Origin: an uncultured Bacilli bacterium
GTDB lineage: Bacteria > Bacillota_I > Bacilli_A > RF39 > UBA660
Assembly (NCBI GenBank): GCA_947630585.1
Contig: CANRIE010000001.1
Span: 1 to 42,184, forward strand
DNA length: 42,184 nucleotides
Direction of reading: 5' to 3'
Numbering within the stretch: position 1 is the stretch's first letter; each line of letters begins with the position of its first letter. Of this stretch, positions 9,266 through 16,450 are shown in pieces. Both the position numbers and the translations under genes were made by a program. The notes beneath the pieces are model-generated. The model saw nothing but the letters and a program-made list of their open reading frames with translations. It did no database searches and was not told the origin of the DNA.

Positions 9266-10498
9266 CTATTTTATTTCATAGTAATTTGTATAATCAATAT
9301 TTAATAAGTTTCGTTCATTAGGCTTTTTATATAAAGTAAACAAAGTATCTCCAATATTAACCTTATCACCAACTAATTTATTTAAAACAACTCCAACCGA
9401 ATAATCTATTTTATCTTCTTTATTAAGTCTTCCAGCTCCAAGTGAACATGATAGTTTTCCAATATTTAAGGCATTAATACTTTTAACTTCACCCTCTTTA
9501 GTTGCTTTAATTTTTTCAATATTTCGACTTATTTCAAGAGAATTAATGTCTCCTCCTTGATTTTTCACAAATTCTATGAATTTATTAAAGGCTTTTTTAC
9601 TATTAATAGCATCAATTACTTCTTTTTTGGCTTCTTCAATGGTTATATCTTTAGAAACTTTTATCATTTCAGTTGCAATTTTAATTGCTAAATCGGTTAA
9701 ATCTCCCTTTTTGCCTTGTAAAACATCCATAGCTTCAATTACTTCTAAAGAGTTACCAATATTAGAACCAAGTGGGGTATTCATATCACTTATTTCACAG
9801 ATTGTTTCTTTATGGTAATATTCTCCAATTTTTTCCATGATTTCTCGTAATGCTTCTGCATCTTCCCTTGTTTCCATCAACGCTCCGTTGCCACACTTAA
9901 TATCAATTAAAATTTTGTCAGCACCACCAGCAATTTTTTTAGACATGATACTTGATGCAATTAAAGGAATTGATGAGGTTGTTCCTGTTACATCTCGAAG
10001 AGCATAGATTGCTTTATCCATTGGGCACAAGTTAGCAGTTTGTCCAGTTATAGCAAGCCCTACAGTTTTTAAAGAATTAATAAATTCTTCTTCGGTTAAA
10101 CTGACATTAAAGCCATGTATACTTTCTAACTTGTCAATTGTGCCTCCCGTGTATCCTAACCCTCTTCCACTCATTTTAGGAACGATAACTCCACACGCTG
10201 CAACAATAGGTCCAATTATTAAAGTTATCTTATCCCCTATTCCCCCTGTTGAATGCTTATCAACTTTAACTCCAGGAATTGAACTTAAATCTAATACATC
10301 TCCACTTTTAATAAATATATCAACTAAATCAAAAATTTCTCTTTCACTCATACCATTAATACAAATTGCCATTAGTAAAGCTGACATTTGATAATCTTTA
10401 ACAAATCCTTTTAAATAACCATTAAAAGCCATTTCTAATTCTTCTTTTGTTAATTCTTCCTTAACCCTTTTTTTATTAATTATATCAACTATATTCAT
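9266..10498 (-). CDS. pdp: Pyrimidine-nucleoside (thymidine) phosphorylase
   Basis: Splits uridine, deoxyuridine or thymidine with phosphate, for nucleoside salvage. From ATG 10498 it is 410 aa, close to the family's 430. Motifs: phosphate-binding KHSTGGIGDK, signature MSGRGLGYTGGTIDKLES, RDVTGTTSSIPLIASSIMSKK with the catalytic Arg/Ser/Lys, and GGADKILIDIKCGNG. A TTG six codons upstream (10516) would lie before the predicted transcription start and is rejected; AGGAG is well placed for 10498. First gene of the run with ylmC-like, spoU and topA. pdp versus deoA naming is a matter of substrate range. Confidence 0.93.
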   Translation of the reverse strand: MNIVDIINKKRVKEELTKEELEMAFNGYLKGFVKDYQMSALLMAICINGMSEREIFDLVDIFIKSGDVLDLSSIPGVKVDKHSTGGIGDKITLIIGPIVAACGVIVPKMSGRGLGYTGGTIDKLESIHGFNVSLTEEEFINSLKTVGLAITGQTANLCPMDKAIYALRDVTGTTSSIPLIASSIMSKKIAGGADKILIDIKCGNGALMETREDAEALREIMEKIGEYYHKETICEISDMNTPLGSNIGNSLEVIEAMDVLQGKKGDLTDLAIKIATEMIKVSKDITIEEAKKEVIDAINSKKAFNKFIEFVKNQGGDINSLEISRNIEKIKATKEGEVKSINALNIGKLSCSLGAGRLNKEDKIDYSVGVVLNKLVGDKVNIGDTLFTLYKKPNERNLLNIDYTNYYEIK

Positions 10499-10517
10499 AA
10501 ATCCATCTCCTACCAAT

Positions 10518-10546
10518 ATTATACAAAATAGATTTTATTTATTCAA
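10518..10546 (-). promoter_or_regulatory. Promoter of the pdp operon
   Basis: Minus-strand TTGAAT (10541-10546), 17 bases, TATAAT (10518-10523). Transcription would begin near 10511, about 13 bases before the start codon. Confidence 0.75.
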
Positions 10547-10583
10547 GAAGAAAAATCGAAAATAAAAAAATTGTTTATTTTAC

Positions 10584-10612
10584 TTGAAATTCATTAAAAA
10601 ATATGATAATAT
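10584..10612 (+). promoter_or_regulatory. Promoter of a plus-strand small RNA
   Basis: TTGAAA (10584-10589), 17 bases, TAATAT (10607-10612). No plus-strand coding region follows, only an untranslated stretch ending in a terminator. Confidence 0.6.
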
Positions 10613-10618
10613 GAATAC

Positions 10619-10735
10619 ATGAAGGGATACTTCATATAATAAAAAAGGATATACCTAATTTGCTACTGTTAGGTACTATTCCAAGTGGGTTTAGCACACT
10701 AACGCATAGACATCGCTAGTGTGCTCTTTTACTAT
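10619..10735 (+). ncRNA. Candidate small RNA, convergent with a toxin-like peptide gene
   Basis: About 117 bases between a plus-strand promoter and a strong terminator. Predicted folds: a 5' hairpin ATGAAG/CTTCAT near 10619-10635, the imperfect palindrome at 10647-10682 (CCTAA...TTAGG core), and a terminal hairpin. It contains no open frame longer than a few codons. It ends inside the stop codon region of the peptide gene read from the other strand. It could be the antisense partner in a type I toxin-antitoxin pair. A riboswitch is unlikely because no plus-strand gene follows. Confidence 0.5.
10693..10735 (+). terminator. Terminator of the candidate small RNA
   Basis: AGCACACTA (10693-10701) pairs perfectly with TAGTGTGCT (10717-10725), followed by CTTTTACTATTT. 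On the other strand no T run follows, so termination is mainly on the plus strand. Confidence 0.8.
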
Positions 10736-10809
10736 TTAAATAGTAAAATAAATACTACTACAAATAGTAGGACAATTATAACCCGAAGAAAAAAATTTTC
10801 TTTAGTCAT
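10732..10809 (-). CDS. 25-aa hydrophobic toxin-like peptide
   Basis: MTKENFFLRV followed by a run of Val/Ile/Leu/Phe and a final Lys: one short membrane helix. AAGGAAGTG precedes ATG 10809 by about 6 bases. The size, charge and single helix match type I toxins (Fst, TxpA, BsrG class), and the convergent small RNA and inverted repeats fit such a locus, but I recognise no specific family. The expected 5' leader is about 100 bases, beginning with the inverted-repeat hairpin. The stop codon (10732-10734) lies in the T run of the opposing RNA's terminator. Confidence 0.55.
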   Translation of the reverse strand: MTKENFFLRVIIVLLFVVVFILLFK

Positions 10810-10915
10810 AAGCATCACTTCCTTTACAACAATATTTTTAGGATGTAGTCTTATCATGATTTTTTAATTGTCTATAAAGGAATAGCACCTAACGAATTAG
10901 ATATATCCAAGATTA

Positions 10916-10945
10916 ATTATAAAATAATTGTATCAGTTATATCGA
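10916..10945 (-). promoter_or_regulatory. Probable promoter of the toxin-like mRNA
   Basis: Minus-strand TATAAT (10916-10921), with TCGATA 18 bases upstream as a weak -35. Transcription would start at the outer edge of the inverted repeat (about 10909). Confidence 0.4.
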
Positions 10946-10963
10946 GATAAATTTGATACTTTT

Positions 10964-12160
10964 TTATTTCTCTAATAAGAAATCAATTATATTCTTATGA
11001 ATTATACCATTTCTTGAAAAATCATATTTATCCATAGTTATAACATATTTAGGATAATTATCATCAATTCCTGAATATGCTCCAAATTCTCTTTCGATTA
11101 CTTTTTCGTCGGATAAAATATAAGCAACTTGAACATATATTTTTTCATCAAATCTCGTTGCAACAAAATCTATTTCTTTACCATTGTTATTTCCAATACT
11201 TACATTATAACCTCTATATAAAAGCTCATTATAAACTATATTTTCTAAATATGATCCCATTTGAGTTTTTCTATCTTTATTAATAACTTGTCCTAATCCT
11301 AAATCTGTTAAATAATATTTATCTTTTCTTGATAAGATTCTTTTCCCTCTTATATCATAAGTCGAAATTTTAGACATTAAAAATGATGCTTCAACATAGT
11401 CTAAACAATCATAAACTGTTTTAGTAGAAATAGGTATTTCTTCTTTTTTAAATTCTTCTAACATATTTGTAGGTGAAAAAGTTTGAGATGGATTAGTTAC
11501 TAAATATTCTAATATTCTTTTGAATAAATTAACATTAGTTATATTGTATCTTGAAACAATATCTTTTATCATAATTGCATCAAATAAATCAGATAAATAT
11601 AGTTTAATTCTATCTATATCTTGAAAATCAAATCTTTGAGGCATACCACCCCATAGTAAATAATCATCAAAAGCATTTGCTATTTCTTCCTTATTTTTTA
11701 ATTTTTTAAGTTCTACTATTTCTTTAAATGTAAATGGAGATATTTTAAAAGATACATATCTTCCTGAAGGTAAAGTTGCAAGTTCTCCAGATAATAATTT
11801 AGAATTAGAACCTGTTACAAAAATAGAAACATTTAAAGTTGCTTTAAAAGAGTTGATTACTTTTTCCCAATTTTCAACTAATTGTATTTCATCAAAAAGT
11901 AAATAATATTTCTTTTTATCTTTTATTTTATCTTTAATATATTTATTTAAATCAAGATAATTTTTTATAAAATGATATTCGACATCTTCAAAATTAATAT
12001 AAATAATATGGTCTTCTTTAACACCTTTTTCTTTTAATTCATCAATTATTTGTTTTAATAATATTGATTTACCACATCTTCTAATTCCCATAATAACCTT
12101 AATTAAATCAGAATCATAAAAACCTCTAATTAAAGATAAATATTTTTCTCTTTTAATCAT
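10964..12160 (-). CDS. ATP-binding protein of the AAA_14/DUF4143 family
   Basis: 398 aa. N-terminal AAA domain with Walker A MGIRRCGKS, Walker B YYLLFDEIQ and sensor FVTGSNSKLLSGEL, a winged-helix middle, and the C-terminal DUF4143 region with GKEIDFVATRFDEKIYVQVAY, which resembles a PDDEXK nuclease core (E..D and a Q in place of the usual K). The family is widespread in gut bacteria and of unknown function; nuclease or DNA-linked stress roles have been suggested for relatives. It has its own consensus promoter and stands alone between the toxin-like locus and the ttcA-copA pair. Confidence 0.85.
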   Translation of the reverse strand: MIKREKYLSLIRGFYDSDLIKVIMGIRRCGKSILLKQIIDELKEKGVKEDHIIYINFEDVEYHFIKNYLDLNKYIKDKIKDKKKYYLLFDEIQLVENWEKVINSFKATLNVSIFVTGSNSKLLSGELATLPSGRYVSFKISPFTFKEIVELKKLKNKEEIANAFDDYLLWGGMPQRFDFQDIDRIKLYLSDLFDAIMIKDIVSRYNITNVNLFKRILEYLVTNPSQTFSPTNMLEEFKKEEIPISTKTVYDCLDYVEASFLMSKISTYDIRGKRILSRKDKYYLTDLGLGQVINKDRKTQMGSYLENIVYNELLYRGYNVSIGNNNGKEIDFVATRFDEKIYVQVAYILSDEKVIEREFGAYSGIDDNYPKYVITMDKYDFSRNGIIHKNIIDFLLEK

Positions 12161-12177
12161 AACTCATCACCATATTC

Positions 12178-12206
12178 ATTATATAACAAAAATAAAAAAA
12201 TGTCAA
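12178..12206 (-). promoter_or_regulatory. Consensus promoter of the AAA_14 ATPase
   Basis: Minus-strand TTGACA (12201-12206), 17 bases, TATAAT (12178-12183): a perfect match. The -35 box abuts the preceding terminator hairpin. Confidence 0.85.
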
Positions 12207-12233
12207 TTATATTTTTCTGCAGGAAAATATAAT
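12201..12233 (-). terminator. Terminator of the copA-ttcA transcript
   Basis: ATTATATTTTTC (12206-12217) pairs with GGAAAATATAAT (12222-12233), loop TGCA. On the minus strand the T-rich GACATTTTTTT follows; on the plus strand six T follow as well. Confidence 0.7.
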
Positions 12234-12256
12234 CACTTTTTTCGGCTTTTATTTTC

Positions 12257-13087
12257 CTAATCTATTTTTTCATAATCTTCTAAAAAACTTTGATATTTAC
12301 CATTCTTTTTGTAACCTAAAACACAATCTAAATTAATATTATCTAAAGCTTTAAAAATATTATAATCAACATTAGGATTAATTTTCTTTAAATTTTTAAT
12401 TAATTCTTTAACTTCTAATCTTTTACTTGAATTTTCAACTTTATTTTTATTTTCTTCCGTAAACTTACAAGCACAGTTTAAGAATTCTAATTTATTATAA
12501 TTTTTCCAAGCAATAATATCTTCTTCTCTTATTAAATACATAGGTCTAATTAATTCTAAACCTTCAAAATTCTCACTATGAAGTTTAGGCATCATCGTTT
12601 TTGTTTCAGCTCCATACAACATTGAAAGTAAAGTTGTTTCAATTACATCATCAAAATGATGACCTAAAGCAATTTTATTGCAACCTAGTTCTTTGGCTTT
12701 ATTATATAAGAATCCTCTCCTCATTCTAGCACATAAATAGCAAGGACTTTTATCAATATTAGTTACAATATCAAAAATATCACTTTCAAATATTTGAATA
12801 TCTAAATTTAGTTTTTTAGCATTTTCAATTATTAAATCATGATTTTTTTTACTATAACCAGGATCCATTACAACATAATAAGCATCAAATTTAAACTTTC
12901 CATGTCTAATTAGTTCTTCTATACACTTGGCCATTAGAAACGAATCCTTCCCACCTGATATACAAACCATTATTTTATCATTTTCTTTAATTAATTCGTA
13001 TTCCGAACAAGCTTTAACAAATCTACTCCAAATTTCTTTCCGAAATCTTTTAATAATACTTCTTTCAATTTCTTGATAATTTTCCAT
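12257..13087 (-). CDS. TtcA-like tRNA thiolation enzyme
   Basis: 276 aa. PP-loop ATP pyrophosphatase with SGGKDS (44-49), then GHHFDDVIETTLLSMLYGAE and a cysteine pair CYLC plus a later CAC, the arrangement that holds the iron-sulfur cluster in TtcA. In Proteobacteria TtcA makes 2-thiocytidine at tRNA position 32. In Firmicutes this subgroup is less studied, so the exact base is uncertain. AGGTG lies before ATG 13087. Only 15 bases separate it from copA, so both are likely one transcript. Confidence 0.85.
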   Translation of the reverse strand: MENYQEIERSIIKRFRKEIWSRFVKACSEYELIKENDKIMVCISGGKDSFLMAKCIEELIRHGKFKFDAYYVVMDPGYSKKNHDLIIENAKKLNLDIQIFESDIFDIVTNIDKSPCYLCARMRRGFLYNKAKELGCNKIALGHHFDDVIETTLLSMLYGAETKTMMPKLHSENFEGLELIRPMYLIREEDIIAWKNYNKLEFLNCACKFTEENKNKVENSSKRLEVKELIKNLKKINPNVDYNIFKALDNINLDCVLGYKKNGKYQSFLEDYEKID

Positions 13088-13102
13088 TTTAACACCTAAC
13101 TT

Positions 13103-15286
13103 TTATAATTTTTTTAATCGTAATGAATTTAGAAGCACTGTTACACTACTAATTGTCATAGCAATTCCTGCAAACATCGGATTCATACTTATTCCAAACG
13201 GACTTAATACACCTATTGCAATTGGAATCATGCAGCAGTTATAGAAGAATGCCCAAAATAAGTTTTCCTTAATATTCTTAATTGTTTTTAGACTTATCTT
13301 TATAAGTAAAGGAATTTTTTCTAAATCATCATTCATTAAAATAACATCAGCAGAATTTACAGCAATATCAGTAGCACTATTGAAACTAACTCCAACGGTT
13401 GCTGATTTTAAACTTGGAGCATCATTAATTCCATCTCCTACCATCATTACTTTATGATTACTATTAACAAGTTCTTTAATAACCTTAGTTTTCTCGCTTG
13501 GCATGACACTTGCTATAACCTTCTTAATTCCTAAACTATTAGCAATAATCTCGGCAGTTTCAGGGTTATCTCCAGTTAACATTACAATTTCTTTATTCAT
13601 TTCTTGTAATTTTAAAATGGCACTCTTCGCATCACTTCTAATAATATCTTTAACTCCAAATAAACCAAAAATTTTTTTATCAACAACTAAATAAACTATA
13701 CTATTCCCAAGCTTAGTTAACTCTTCTTCATCTTTTAAATAATCATTTTTTATTTTAAATTCTTTAAATAACTTATTATTTCCAATAATAATTTCTTCTT
13801 TGTTAATAGACCCCTTAACACCAATTCCTGGAATATTTAGAAACTCTTTAACATTTAAAAGTTTCTTTTTATTAGCATCTAAAAATGCTTTAGCAATTGG
13901 ATGGGGAGTTTTACTTTCTAAGCTTGCAACAATTCTAATTAACTCTTCATTTGATTTATCACTATAGTTTTTAATTTCTGAAATCTTTAAATTACCATAA
14001 GTTAAAGTTCCTGTTTTATCAAATACAATCGTATCAACTTGACTTGCACTTTCTAAAATTTCACTAGTTTTAATTAAGATACCATGGCGAGCACTTGCAC
14101 CAATTGAAATTACCATAGCAAGAGGCGTTGCAAGACCAAGTGCGCAAGGACAAGCAACAACTAACACCGTTGCCATTTTAATAACTGCATCATCTATTCC
14201 CACTCCAAATATTAAATAACCAATTAAAGTAAGAAAAGAAATACCTATAATTGCTGGTACAAAGTAACTACTAACTTTATCGGCTAATCTTTGAATATTA
14301 GCTTTTGTGTTAGTCGCTTCAACAACTAATCTAACTATTTCTGATATTGTTGAATCTCTTCCTATTCTTAAAGCTTTATATTCAAGGTAACCATCTATAT
14401 TAAGACTTCCGGCAACTACTTGATCATTTACAATCTTTTTAAATGGCTTTGATTCACCTGTTATAAATGCTTCATCTAAATGGGATTCACCTTTTGTGAT
14501 TACTCCATCAACTGCAATTTTCATTCCCGGTTTAGCAATTAAAATATCATCTTTTTTAACTTCATCAATTGTTATTTCAATTTCTTTATCTAAATCTTTC
14601 TTTAAAGCCTTAGTAGGTGTAATTTGAACTAATTCTTTAATTGCTTCTTTAGTTTTTCCTTTACTTTCCTTATCGATTATTCTTCCTAATTTAATAAAGA
14701 ATATAATAATAGCAACTGATTCAAAATATAAATTCATGTGGTATTCCATCCGACCAAGACAAATCATGATAAATGATACTAAACTAATTATAAAACTTGA
14801 AAATACTCCTAGCGTCACTAAAGTATCCATATTAGGATTTTTATGAATTAAATTCTTAATCCCATTTTCAAATATATCTCTTCCATACCAAAGAAATGGA
14901 ACTGTTAAAACAAGTAAGGTTAAAGCATAATTAAAATGATTTTTAAAGAAACTAATATTAGGTAAATGAAACATATCTGACATTCCTATATATAGAATAA
15001 GTATAGCAAGAGGTAAAAAGATAAATAATAATTTTTTATCTTTAGAATTATCATCATCAATATCTTTTTTCTCATCAAATATTCCTAAACTTTCATATCC
15101 TTTTTCTTTAATATATTTTTCTAAATTTAAAACTGTTAAGGAATCATCATATTCAATATAAACTTCTCCGAGAACCAAATTAACATTAGCTCTTATTATA
15201 CCTTCTTTACTATTTAAATGTTTTTCTAAACCACTAGAACAAGCACTACAACTCATTCCTCCAATTTTTAAAATTATTTTTTTCAT
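13103..15286 (-). CDS. copA: Copper-exporting P1B ATPase
   Basis: 727 aa. One N-terminal heavy-metal-binding domain (GMSCSAC, Cys13/Cys16), two extra leading helices, actuator TGES (277-280), membrane CPC (379-381), phosphorylation DKTGT (Asp423), the His-Pro motif KTPHPIAKA, and GDGINDAP. The C-terminal helix carries MNPMFAGIAMTISSVTVLLNSLRLK, which has the Met and Ser residues of Cu(I) pumps. It exports monovalent copper (silver also possible). AAAGGGG precedes ATG 15286. No CopY- or CsoR-type regulator gene is next to it; the nearest regulator is an Xre protein with its own promoter. Confidence 0.94.
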   Translation of the reverse strand: MKKIILKIGGMSCSACSSGLEKHLNSKEGIIRANVNLVLGEVYIEYDDSLTVLNLEKYIKEKGYESLGIFDEKKDIDDDNSKDKKLLFIFLPLAILILYIGMSDMFHLPNISFFKNHFNYALTLLVLTVPFLWYGRDIFENGIKNLIHKNPNMDTLVTLGVFSSFIISLVSFIMICLGRMEYHMNLYFESVAIIIFFIKLGRIIDKESKGKTKEAIKELVQITPTKALKKDLDKEIEITIDEVKKDDILIAKPGMKIAVDGVITKGESHLDEAFITGESKPFKKIVNDQVVAGSLNIDGYLEYKALRIGRDSTISEIVRLVVEATNTKANIQRLADKVSSYFVPAIIGISFLTLIGYLIFGVGIDDAVIKMATVLVVACPCALGLATPLAMVISIGASARHGILIKTSEILESASQVDTIVFDKTGTLTYGNLKISEIKNYSDKSNEELIRIVASLESKTPHPIAKAFLDANKKKLLNVKEFLNIPGIGVKGSINKEEIIIGNNKLFKEFKIKNDYLKDEEELTKLGNSIVYLVVDKKIFGLFGVKDIIRSDAKSAILKLQEMNKEIVMLTGDNPETAEIIANSLGIKKVIASVMPSEKTKVIKELVNSNHKVMMVGDGINDAPSLKSATVGVSFNSATDIAVNSADVILMNDDLEKIPLLIKISLKTIKNIKENLFWAFFYNCCMIPIAIGVLSPFGISMNPMFAGIAMTISSVTVLLNSLRLKKL

Positions 15287-15307
15287 AAGTTTCCCCTTTC
15301 AAAATAA

Positions 15308-15335
15308 ATTATACTATTATTTATCTTCAAGTCAA
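15308..15335 (-). promoter_or_regulatory. copA-ttcA promoter
   Basis: Minus-strand TTGACT (15330-15335), 16 bases, TATAAT (15308-15313). The -35 box touches the T run of the upstream terminator. No clear CopY or CsoR operator is visible. Confidence 0.75.
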
Positions 15336-15336
15336 G

Positions 15337-15360
15337 AAAAAAAGAACCAAAGTTCCTTTT
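15337..15360 (-). terminator. Terminator after the Xre regulator
   Basis: On the minus strand GAAC and GTTC pair around TTTG, with flanking A/T pairs extending the stem to eight, followed by seven T and then the copA promoter. Confidence 0.7.
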
Positions 15361-15378
15361 CTAAATTACCTTAAATTA

Positions 15379-15633
15379 TTATTTTTGAATTCTTGTAATT
15401 TTAATTGTATAGCCAAGAGGAGCTAAAATTTTAAGTAATGTACTAACTTGAGGAGATGTAATTGAATTTTCAATTCTAGCAATTGTCTCTCTAATAACAT
15501 TAGCTTTATCAGCCATTTCTTGTTGAGTCATTTCATGTGCCTTTCTTAAAGCATGAAATTCTGCTACAAATTCTTCTTCAAGTTCTTTTAACATAGCTTC
15601 TCTTTCGCTGTCTTTGTTAACAACTTTTTTCAT
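15379..15633 (-). CDS. Xre-family helix-turn-helix regulator (HigA-like)
   Basis: 84 aa from ATG 15633, preceded by GGTGGTG. An in-frame ATG at 15684 is rejected because it lies upstream of the promoter's -10 box. The N-terminal third is acidic and helical (REAMLKELEEEF). The HTH is LRKAHEMTQQEMADKANVIRE, and it ends LAPLGYTIKITRIQK, a tail common in HigA-type antitoxins. No toxin-like gene is adjacent, so it may be an orphan antitoxin-type regulator. Target unknown. Confidence 0.75.
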   Translation of the reverse strand: MKKVVNKDSEREAMLKELEEEFVAEFHALRKAHEMTQQEMADKANVIRETIARIENSITSPQVSTLLKILAPLGYTIKITRIQK

Positions 15634-15655
15634 TATATTCACCACCAACAAATAG

Positions 15656-15684
15656 ATTGTATTATATTTATGGCATTTTTGCAA
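15656..15684 (-). promoter_or_regulatory. Promoter of the Xre regulator
   Basis: Minus-strand TTGCAA (15679-15684), 17 bases, TACAAT (15656-15661). Confidence 0.5.
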
Positions 15685-15756
15685 GTATTTTTGTGCTTTT
15701 TTTTCAAAAAAATTACAATTTTAGCCTATTTTTGGCCTTTTTTAGCTATTTTTAGC

Positions 15757-16347
15757 CTATCCAGTGATAAAAATTATTACATCTTTACCTAATTTAGTAC
15801 CAAAATCTGTTTTTATATCATTGAAAAATCGTGAGAATAAAACATCATCTTCGCTAAAGATTTTATCGCAACTAAACCAAAGACTTAGTATATCAAAAGT
15901 AATAGTAACATTCTTAGTCCTCTTATCAGAACAATATGTAACCAGCCAGTAATTATCATACCAATTCGCACTATCTAGTCCACTTATTTCTTTACCCTTA
16001 TATAAGAAGATTGGTCTATCTTCGTCATCCATTTTCAAAATTAAAGGATAATTTTCTTGATTAAATTCTTTACTTTGAAAAACTTTCATGTTATCTTCTA
16101 ATTCATAATCTAATATACTAAGATACATCTTTTTACTTAATTTAGATATTAAATCGTGAATATTATTATTAAACACGTCTTCCTTTAAAGTAAATACAAC
16201 CCCATTTTGGTAGATTTCAGATTCATAATCATCCGTATTAATAAATCTTTTTAAATCTTTTCTTAAATTTTTCTCTAATTCAGTTGGTGTTAATTCGCAT
16301 TCATCTTTCTTTATAATTCTAATTTGGGATGCAACACACATTTTCAT
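15757..16347 (-). CDS. Unrecognised 196-aa soluble protein
   Basis: No family recognised. No membrane helix or signal peptide. Charged N-terminal half (CELTPTELEKNLRKDLKRF), then a beta-rich half with repeated short hydrophobic strands (NYWLVTYCSD, VTITFDILSLWFSCD), ending DVIIFITG. Start at ATG 16347 or 16341; the ribosome site is weak (GGAATGAT). It has its own promoter with a palindrome over the -10 box. The stretch after its stop (15700-15756) has reiterated GGCTAAAAATA-like units of unknown meaning. Confidence 0.6.
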   Translation of the reverse strand: MKMCVASQIRIIKKDECELTPTELEKNLRKDLKRFINTDDYESEIYQNGVVFTLKEDVFNNNIHDLISKLSKKMYLSILDYELEDNMKVFQSKEFNQENYPLILKMDDEDRPIFLYKGKEISGLDSANWYDNYWLVTYCSDKRTKNVTITFDILSLWFSCDKIFSEDDVLFSRFFNDIKTDFGTKLGKDVIIFITG

Positions 16348-16385
16348 ATATCATTCCATAGCAATTTCTTTCTAGTATCTCTTTG

Positions 16386-16423
16386 GATACAGCAAATTGT
16401 ATCATAAAATATCATGGTGCCAA
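16386..16423 (-). promoter_or_regulatory. Promoter with overlapping palindrome
   Basis: Minus-strand TTGGCA (16418-16423), 16 bases, TACAAT (16396-16401). GATACA (16386-16391) and TGTATC (16398-16403) form an inverted repeat overlapping the -10 box, a possible operator. Confidence 0.5.
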
Positions 16424-16432
16424 CTAAAATAA

Positions 16433-16447
16433 TACAAATTTTGTACT
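16433..16447 (-). terminator. Weak terminator after the first surface protein
   Basis: On the minus strand GTACAA and TTGTAT pair around AAT, followed by TATTTT. It lies just after the stop at 16451. Confidence 0.4.
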
Positions 16448-16450
16448 TTT

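Larger units (their letters stand above)
10647..10908. repeat. Inverted repeat pair bracketing the toxin-like locus
   Basis: The arm at 10647-10682 and the arm at 10879-10908 are reverse complements with two substitutions, apart from a six-base difference in the loop. Shared blocks include GGAATAG, ACCTAAC, AATTAG and TATATCC. Each arm is itself an imperfect hairpin. The plus RNA carries one arm near its 5' end and the minus mRNA would begin with the other, so both transcripts start with nearly the same palindromic sequence. Confidence 0.75.

Noticed and set aside
10619..10735. Riboswitch or T-box on the plus strand
   Set aside because: No plus-strand gene follows the terminator, and no known aptamer pattern was recognised.
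15379..15633. Type II toxin-antitoxin pair
   Set aside because: The HigA-like protein has no adjacent toxin-like gene; the 196-aa neighbour has its own promoter and no RelE or HigB features.
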